Assembly (NCBI RefSeq): GCF_003852535.1
Contig: NZ_QAJP01000004.1
Coordinates: 124,001-188,000, forward strand
Direction: 5' to 3'
DNA length: 64,000 bases
Origin: Herminiimonas sp. KBW02
GTDB taxonomy: Bacteria; Pseudomonadota; Gammaproteobacteria; Burkholderiales; Burkholderiaceae_D
Shown here piece by piece: positions 58,582 through 64,000 of this stretch. Positions within the stretch are counted from its first letter, which is position 1; each line of letters begins with the position of its first letter. Position numbers and translations under genes: made by a program. Below the pieces are notes generated by a model that saw nothing but the letters and a program-made list of their open reading frames with translations, searched no databases and was not told the DNA's origin.

Positions 58582-58703
58582 ATTAAATGGTTCGAGAGGG
58601 TGATCCGCCGGTTATACCTGCTCCGACAGTAATATAACCGTATCTGTTCCCAGGCAGATACTTAGTTGTTGCCAGGCCCGCAAGGACGTTCGGACGGTAT
58701 GGC

Positions 58704-59825
58704 TTACTCTTCCGAACTGGCGTTCCAGAACGCTTGTTGTACGCCATGTTCCTGCAGCAGGACGGTCATGACGTTGTCCAGCTCTTCGGCCTCAATCGCG
58801 GTGGCATAGAGGGTGGCCTCGATTTCCACATCATTGTTGCCGAACGGATGCTGATCGACTGCGCGTACCGGATAGTTGGACTCTTCCAGTAATGCCACCA
58901 TTTTTTCATGCACCTCGGCTTGCCATTCGCGCTCGCAGATGACGTAGACGGTATAGGTTGCTTCACTGAATTCTTCCTGCAACGGACGGCGGTTGATACG
59001 GTTGACGACCGGGCGCAGCAAAGTATTGGAAGCCAGTACGAACATCGCTGCCAGTACGGCTTCCGGAAACATTTTGGCGCCGGCGCAGCAACCGACGGCA
59101 GCGGAGCCCCACAGCGTGGCGGCAGTATTCAGGCCGAACACATTTGAGCCTTCTTTCATGATTGCACCGGCGCCGAGGAAGCCGATGCCGGAAACAACAT
59201 ACGCGACGACTTGCAGCGGACCGGGCGAGCCGCCATGTACATCATGGAAACGTACTGCGAGATCGACGAAGACGGCGGCGCCGACCGCCACCAGTGTGTT
59301 GGTGCGCAAGCCAGCGGTACGTTGCCGTATCTGGCGTTCCAGGCCGATAACGGCGCCGAGTATAAAGGCAACGCTCAGGCTGGCGAGCGAACCCAGCCAG
59401 ACCGAGAATTGAAAAGTAGGCCAAATCATGAGCTTGCTCCGGTTTTTCTTTGTGAGGATGAATGTTAAGTTTTTGCCGTGGCGGAGGAGCACGGCTGCGA
59501 TTTGTGCATCACGTATGTTCACGTAAAGCATGTCGCCTGCCTGCACGGCAGCATGTGCCGGTATTTTCACAATACGTTTGCGCTTGCCTTTCAGGACGCG
59601 ATAAGTGACCAGCGCAAAATTGTTATCGACGGCGGATGAGATAGTGTCAGGATGATCGTCCTGGATTAAGCTTGCCAGGACGTCACGTTTGCTCGATACC
59701 TGCTCTACTATTGCTACGCGCCATCCTTCTGAATAATCGTATTTACCTTCATATAAGGTGGTGCAGGCTGTTGCTATCGGTAGCAGAATGGCTAGTACGA
59801 TCATGCTCAGCTTTGAGCCGTTCAT
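58704..59825 (-). CDS. Lipoprotein-like domain fused in frame to MgtC/SapB-family protein
   Basis: The 373-residue frame has an N-terminal signal with a lipobox-like TAC (Cys21) and a periplasmic-looking part up to about 120. An MgtC/SapB membrane domain then starts at M133 (MIWPTFQFSVW), with LGAVIGLERQIRQRTAGLRTN and GIGFLGAGAIMKEG, and a C-terminal ACT-like cytosolic domain. M133 (59429) has its own ribosome site (GGAGC), so an independent 241-residue MgtC is likely made too. There is no stop codon between. It follows czcC by 13 bases. Confidence 0.8.
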   Translation of the reverse strand: MNGSKLSMIVLAILLPIATACTTLYEGKYDYSEGWRVAIVEQVSSKRDVLASLIQDDHPDTISSAVDNNFALVTYRVLKGKRKRIVKIPAHAAVQAGDMLYVNIRDAQIAAVLLRHGKNLTFILTKKNRSKLMIWPTFQFSVWLGSLASLSVAFILGAVIGLERQIRQRTAGLRTNTLVAVGAAVFVDLAVRFHDVHGGSPGPLQVVAYVVSGIGFLGAGAIMKEGSNVFGLNTAATLWGSAAVGCCAGAKMFPEAVLAAMFVLASNTLLRPVVNRINRRPLQEEFSEATYTVYVICEREWQAEVHEKMVALLEESNYPVRAVDQHPFGNNDVEIEATLYATAIEAEELDNVMTVLLQEHGVQQAFWNASSEE

Positions 59826-59838
59826 GGATATATCAGGT

Positions 59839-61164
59839 TCAGAGTGATGGTTGCTCGCCGATAGCAAGCTGCAGCTGGACGGTAGCGATCGCCATATCAG
59901 CTTCAGACTGCAGATACGCGAGATAGGCCTCATCAGCGGAGCGTTGTGCCGCCAGTAACTCAAGCAATGAAGCTTCACCATTGCGGTAGGACAGGCGTAT
60001 TCCTTCCAGCATGCGGTTCGCATTGCCTAGCACGTCTTTGCGGTAATGATCTACATTTTCGTGCGCTGCCATAAAGCGCTGATGGGCTGTACGCACATCC
60101 GATTCTGCTTTGAGTTGGGCATGATTCAGTTCCAGCATGGCTTGCGTGACGGCGGATTCAGCTTGCACGATATCGCCACGATTGAGTCGCGATAGTGGAA
60201 TAGGAATAGTGATCGACAGCGCCAGCACATTGGAACGTGAAGTTGCGTCTATCGCATTACCCCCATTGTCGAAGCCACCGGGATAGCCGCGGGTGGCTTC
60301 AACGCCGAGCGATACCGTCGGATCGACCGAGCGATTGGCACGCGTGAGCGATGCATTATCGCGTGCGTGCTCCAGGGCAGCGCGTGCGATCAGGACGTCC
60401 TGGCGTGATTGCAATGCTTCCGGTATCAAGGTTGCGACGTCGCTGCCGCGCTCGAACGGTGTAAAGCTGCACTCCAGCGCCCCTTGGCCAAAAATGTCTT
60501 CGACCCGACGCCCCAGGAGGAGCGAGAGTTCCAGTCGTGCTGATGTTGCCTCTGCGCGTGACTGTGTTACATCGGCCCGGAACTGATCGCGTTCCACCCT
60601 TGATTGCAATAATTCGATGCCGCCGACATCGCCAGCCTTGCGTCGTACTTCATTGATACGCACAATTTCGGACAAGGCTTTGAGCGTATATTCCTTGCGC
60701 TCCAGTACATCGCGGGTGCGGCACGCTTCAGCAAAGGCAAGTGCTGAATCGCTGTAAAGCTGCTGTCTGAAGCCGGCGACCGTCGCTTCGGTCAAGGTTA
60801 CATTGCTGCGGGCCGACTTGATGCGTGCATCGCGTTTGCCACCGGTCTCTATTGTCATGCTGAGTGACGGGCCTCGGCTGACAGGTCTGGGATGAATCGC
60901 TTTGACGGTTTCACGCGATGCGCTGTAGGTGAACTCGGGGTCTGGTCGGATACCTGCGATGCCAACGCCTGCTTCTGCAGATACGATGGTTTCACGTTGT
61001 GCTGCCAGTTCCAGACTGTTTGCTTCGACTGCGTTCAGATAGTTTTTGAAATTCAGTTTAGTCGTTTGCACGTTCTGGGCGTGAATGCCGTTCGCTCCCA
61101 GTCCGCCCAGCCCGAGTATCAGCATGTTCAGCAACTGGTTGATAGCGATTTTCTTCAATGTCAT
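59839..61164 (-). CDS. czcC: CzcC-type outer membrane efflux protein
   Basis: This 441-residue TolC-family protein has a signal peptide ending near IHAQ and two OEP repeats rich in heptads (for example NAVEANSLELAAQRETIVSA). It forms the outer membrane channel of a heavy-metal RND pump. It starts 25 bases after czcA with GGAGC. The metal (Co, Zn, Cd or Ni) cannot be read from this subunit. Confidence 0.9.
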   Translation of the reverse strand: MTLKKIAINQLLNMLILGLGGLGANGIHAQNVQTTKLNFKNYLNAVEANSLELAAQRETIVSAEAGVGIAGIRPDPEFTYSASRETVKAIHPRPVSRGPSLSMTIETGGKRDARIKSARSNVTLTEATVAGFRQQLYSDSALAFAEACRTRDVLERKEYTLKALSEIVRINEVRRKAGDVGGIELLQSRVERDQFRADVTQSRAEATSARLELSLLLGRRVEDIFGQGALECSFTPFERGSDVATLIPEALQSRQDVLIARAALEHARDNASLTRANRSVDPTVSLGVEATRGYPGGFDNGGNAIDATSRSNVLALSITIPIPLSRLNRGDIVQAESAVTQAMLELNHAQLKAESDVRTAHQRFMAAHENVDHYRKDVLGNANRMLEGIRLSYRNGEASLLELLAAQRSADEAYLAYLQSEADMAIATVQLQLAIGEQPSL

Positions 61165-61189
61165 GTTCAGCTCCGTTCTGGTTCAGCTG

Positions 61190-64000
61190 TTATGTCGACG
61201 AGCCGACTTCATCAGAAGCGTGGTCTGCTGGATGCGCGTTTTTTTGCGTCGCTTTCTGCAGTGCTGCGGCTTCGACGCGGGCTTCTATCAATTGGTAGAG
61301 GGCGGGTAGCATGAGCAGAGTCAGGGCGGTAGCGCTGATCAATCCAAATACCACCACCGTAGCGAGCGGACGCTGTACGTCGCTACCGAGGCCGGTGGCC
61401 AGCATCGCCGGCGCTAGGCCGAAGGCCGCAACTGTCGCTGTCATAAGCACCGGCCGCATGCGACTGGTCGCGCCTTCCAGCACCGCCTCCCGCAGGGATT
61501 TACCTTCATCCCGCCGCAAGCGATTGATTTGCGCCACCATCAGCACACCGCCGAGTACCGCAACGCCGAATAAGGCAATGAAGCCGACTGCGCTCGAGAC
61601 ATTCAGTGTCATACCGCGCAGATGTAGTCCGGCGAAGCCGCCGACCATGGCCAGTGGCACCACCCCCAGTACCAGCAAAGGCTGGCGCAGATTACCGAAT
61701 TCGGCGAATAACAACAGCAACATGATGCCCAGCGTCAACGGCAGGATGACGAACAAACGTGCTTCTGCGCGCTGCAAGTTCTCAAACTGGCCGCCCCATT
61801 CAATGTGCAGGCGTTGCTTGTCGTACTCGACTTCTTGTTCTATCGCCGGCTGTGCTTCGGCCAGGAAACTGGCCAGATCGCGCCCGCGTACATTCAGCTT
61901 GACCAGGATGTGACGTTCGCCGCGTTCACGAACGATGACGCTCTGGCCGGTGGTCGTAGTGATATGCGCAACATCGGCCAGCGGAATCTTTGCACCATTG
62001 ACGGCGGTGAGACGCAGATCGGCAATCGCTTGCGGGTTGGCGCGCGTTTCCGGTGAGAATCGTACGGTCATGTCGTAGTTCTTTTCGCCTACATACAATT
62101 GCCCGATGGAGGCGCCGCCTATCCCGGTCGAAATTAACTGTGCAACGTCGGCTGCATTGATGCCATAACGTGCGGCCGCAGCCCGGTCCAGGTCGATGCG
62201 CAGGTTGGGCAGCGGAGGTTCTACATCCACTACCACATCGGCTGCGCCTGGCACCTTGCGCAATGTGACGGCCACTTCCTCTGCGATACGGCGGTCTTCT
62301 TCCAGATCGGGGCCAAATATTTTCACCGTCAAGTCGCTATGCGCGCCGGACAGTTTGTCTTGCACACCATCTATCATCGGTTGCATGAAACCGATGGCAT
62401 AGCCCGGCATCTGCGCATAACGTTCACCCAGGCGACGTATCAGTTCCTGTTTGCTGATGCCGGATTTCCACTCACCGTAGGGATGCAAGCCTATGCTTGC
62501 TTCGATATGCGAAGGCGTCCAGTAATCGGTGCCGTCATCGTTGCGGCCGGTTTGCGTAATCACGGTGGAGACTTCCGCAAATTCCAGTGTTGCCTTGCGT
62601 AGCTCGGTGGCCATTTCGCTGGCTTTGTCCAGCGTGATGCCGGACGGCATCTGCACTTGTAACCAGATCGAACCTTCATCCAGGTAGGGCAAGAAATCCC
62701 GGCCGATGGTGCCAGCCAGCAGCATTAGCGTGACCAACATGGCAGCGATACTGGCTGCAAGCCAGCGCCAGTGTCCCACCGTACGATGGAGGAAAGCGGC
62801 GTAGCGTGTGTTCAGCCGTTCCAGCACCAGGTTGTGGAAGATTTTGCGTGGTCGACGGAATGCCAGCCATGCCAGGCCGGGTGTCAGCATCAGAGCGACC
62901 GCGAGTGCGCCGACCAGTGCCGCGCCGACCGCATACGCCATCGGTGAAAACAGCTTGTACTCTATGCGTTCAAAAGCGAATAGCGGCAGATAGGCAGCGG
63001 CGATAACGCTCATGCCAAAGAAGATGGGACGCGCTACCTGCAGCGTGGCGGTGATGGCGTCACGCGGCGTCAATACTTTCCCTTCCTGTTTTTCGCGTCG
63101 TCGCAGGATGTTTTCCACGACTACCACCGCACCATCGACCAGAATGCCAAAGTCGATCGCGCCCAGCGACAGCAGATTGGCCGGTACCTTGGCATGGTGC
63201 ATGAAGATGAAAGCGAACAGAAGTGCCAGCGGCACCGTAAGTGCGACGATCAATGCGGCACGCGGGCTGCCGAGGAAGAGCAGCAGTACCAGCGTGACGA
63301 CGATCATGCCTTCCAGCAGGGTCTTGCCGACTGTTTGCGTCGTACTCTCGATCAGGCTGCTGCGATCCAGGTACGGCACCAGCTTGACGCCGCGCGGCAG
63401 CAGTTTGTCATTGATCTCACGTACGGCGTCGTGAATACCGTTCAAGGCAATCGACGGATTACTATCCTTGAGCAGCAGGATGACGCCGGAAATCGAATCC
63501 GCCTTGTCGTCCTTGCCGAGGATGCCGCGCCGTTCGACATTGCCGTAAGTGAGTTTGCCCAGATCCTTGGTGAGGACCGGCACGCCGCCTACACTTTTGA
63601 TGACGACATTTCCCATATCATCCAGTGAGCGCAGCAGGCCGACGCCACGTACGACATAAGACTGTTCGCCACGATCGATGACGCTGCCGCCGCCGCTTTG
63701 ATTGTTGGCATTAATGGCGTCTATCACTTCACTCAGCGTAAGGCCGTATTGGGTAAGGCGTGCCGGATCGAGTTCCAGCATGAACTGGGTGGTGAGACCA
63801 CCGTAGTTGGTGATATCGACTACGCCTTGTACTTTCTTCAGGCGCGGCATCACGGTCCAGAATTGCAATTCGGATAGTTCACGCAGGCTATGTGTATTGC
63901 TTTCCAGCGTATAGCGATAGATTTCACCGGTCGGCGACGTGTACGGATCCAGCGCAGCTTTGGCGTCGTATGGCAGATCGACTTCATTCAGACGTTCCTG
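61190..64000 (-). CDS. czcA: HME-RND heavy-metal efflux pump inner membrane subunit (5' end cut by window)
   Basis: The visible 937 residues lack only the N-terminal ~100 of a full CzcA. The key motif LGAIDFGILVDGAVVVVENI is that of the divalent-metal group (HME1/2: Co, Zn, Cd or Ni), not the copper/silver group. Further RND hallmarks are APATGLVPLL-like transmembrane repeats and the LNVSSAVGFIALFGVAVLGG block. It exports metal using proton flow together with CzcC and, presumably, a CzcB adaptor encoded beyond 64000. Confidence 0.94.
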   Translation of the reverse strand, partial: QERLNEVDLPYDAKAALDPYTSPTGEIYRYTLESNTHSLRELSELQFWTVMPRLKKVQGVVDITNYGGLTTQFMLELDPARLTQYGLTLSEVIDAINANNQSGGGSVIDRGEQSYVVRGVGLLRSLDDMGNVVIKSVGGVPVLTKDLGKLTYGNVERRGILGKDDKADSISGVILLLKDSNPSIALNGIHDAVREINDKLLPRGVKLVPYLDRSSLIESTTQTVGKTLLEGMIVVTLVLLLFLGSPRAALIVALTVPLALLFAFIFMHHAKVPANLLSLGAIDFGILVDGAVVVVENILRRREKQEGKVLTPRDAITATLQVARPIFFGMSVIAAAYLPLFAFERIEYKLFSPMAYAVGAALVGALAVALMLTPGLAWLAFRRPRKIFHNLVLERLNTRYAAFLHRTVGHWRWLAASIAAMLVTLMLLAGTIGRDFLPYLDEGSIWLQVQMPSGITLDKASEMATELRKATLEFAEVSTVITQTGRNDDGTDYWTPSHIEASIGLHPYGEWKSGISKQELIRRLGERYAQMPGYAIGFMQPMIDGVQDKLSGAHSDLTVKIFGPDLEEDRRIAEEVAVTLRKVPGAADVVVDVEPPLPNLRIDLDRAAAARYGINAADVAQLISTGIGGASIGQLYVGEKNYDMTVRFSPETRANPQAIADLRLTAVNGAKIPLADVAHITTTTGQSVIVRERGERHILVKLNVRGRDLASFLAEAQPAIEQEVEYDKQRLHIEWGGQFENLQRAEARLFVILPLTLGIMLLLLFAEFGNLRQPLLVLGVVPLAMVGGFAGLHLRGMTLNVSSAVGFIALFGVAVLGGVLMVAQINRLRRDEGKSLREAVLEGATSRMRPVLMTATVAAFGLAPAMLATGLGSDVQRPLATVVVFGLISATALTLLMLPALYQLIEARVEAAALQKATQKNAHPADHASDEVGSST

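Overview
The window reads as a contiguous piece of a betaproteobacterial chromosome, most likely from the family Oxalobacteraceae (Herminiimonas/Janthinobacterium type). This is inferred from protein family content: a Gcr-type 'site-specific recombinase', DUF1841, DUF2145, polyhydroxyalkanoate (PHA) proteins, a FixLJ-like pair, and an rnfB-nth pair. Coding density is high, GC is moderate, and almost every gap is under 300 bases. I saw no tRNA, rRNA, CRISPR array, insertion sequence or replication origin.

Layout. 1-4846 (minus strand): a truncated metallo-beta-lactamase-fold hydrolase, then parC and parE for topoisomerase IV. 5220-8098: a pseudo-receiver protein and a MoxR/VWA pair. 8214-13841: a Gcr-family membrane protein, two small c-type cytochromes, DUF1841, a RutE-like nitroreductase, nth and an orphan rnfB. 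13955-20534: PHA depolymerase, ferredoxin, an ion transporter, a 2-hydroxyacid dehydrogenase, a PHA-granule protein, acyl-CoA-binding protein, an FKBP and an EI24 membrane protein. 20551-28950: a molybdopterin-binding-domain protein, a divergent iron-type ABC transporter, a phasin, an EamA exporter, a PBP7-like endopeptidase, an IclR regulator and dgkA.

29041-30175 is an AT-rich patch holding a PhyH-family dioxygenase; it looks acquired. 30176-39471 is a sulfur-scavenging block: an FMN reductase and a Tas-like aldo/keto reductase, then sbp and ssuE-A-D-C-B-F, followed by a degenerate EAL protein and a small serine hydrolase. A perfect 27-bp inverted repeat lies between the Tas-like gene and sbp. 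39486-47169: a cytochrome c, an Mrr-like nuclease, a class V aminotransferase, a formyltransferase fused to two ACT domains, and divergent metR/metE with a MetR-box-like site. 47369-51264: a secreted pair including DUF2145, an orphan ParB-like protein and a membrane EAL phosphodiesterase.

51324-58581 is a molybdenum-hydroxylase neighbourhood: iorA-iorB-xdhC in one direction, a divergent LysR regulator with a 21-bp palindrome between them, then a histidine kinase, response regulator and MocA-like cytidylyltransferase joined by ATGA overlaps. 58704-64000 is a heavy-metal RND efflux operon (czcA, cut by the window end, then czcC) followed by a lipoprotein fused in frame to an MgtC protein.

The most unusual items are the formyltransferase-ACT-ACT protein (PurU domain order reversed, with the usual catalytic Asn replaced by Gly), the EAL protein of the sulfonate cluster that has lost its catalytic and metal-binding motifs, the lipoprotein-MgtC fusion, and the two large palindromes. 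I did not find a system that I can call wholly new. These four are the best candidates.
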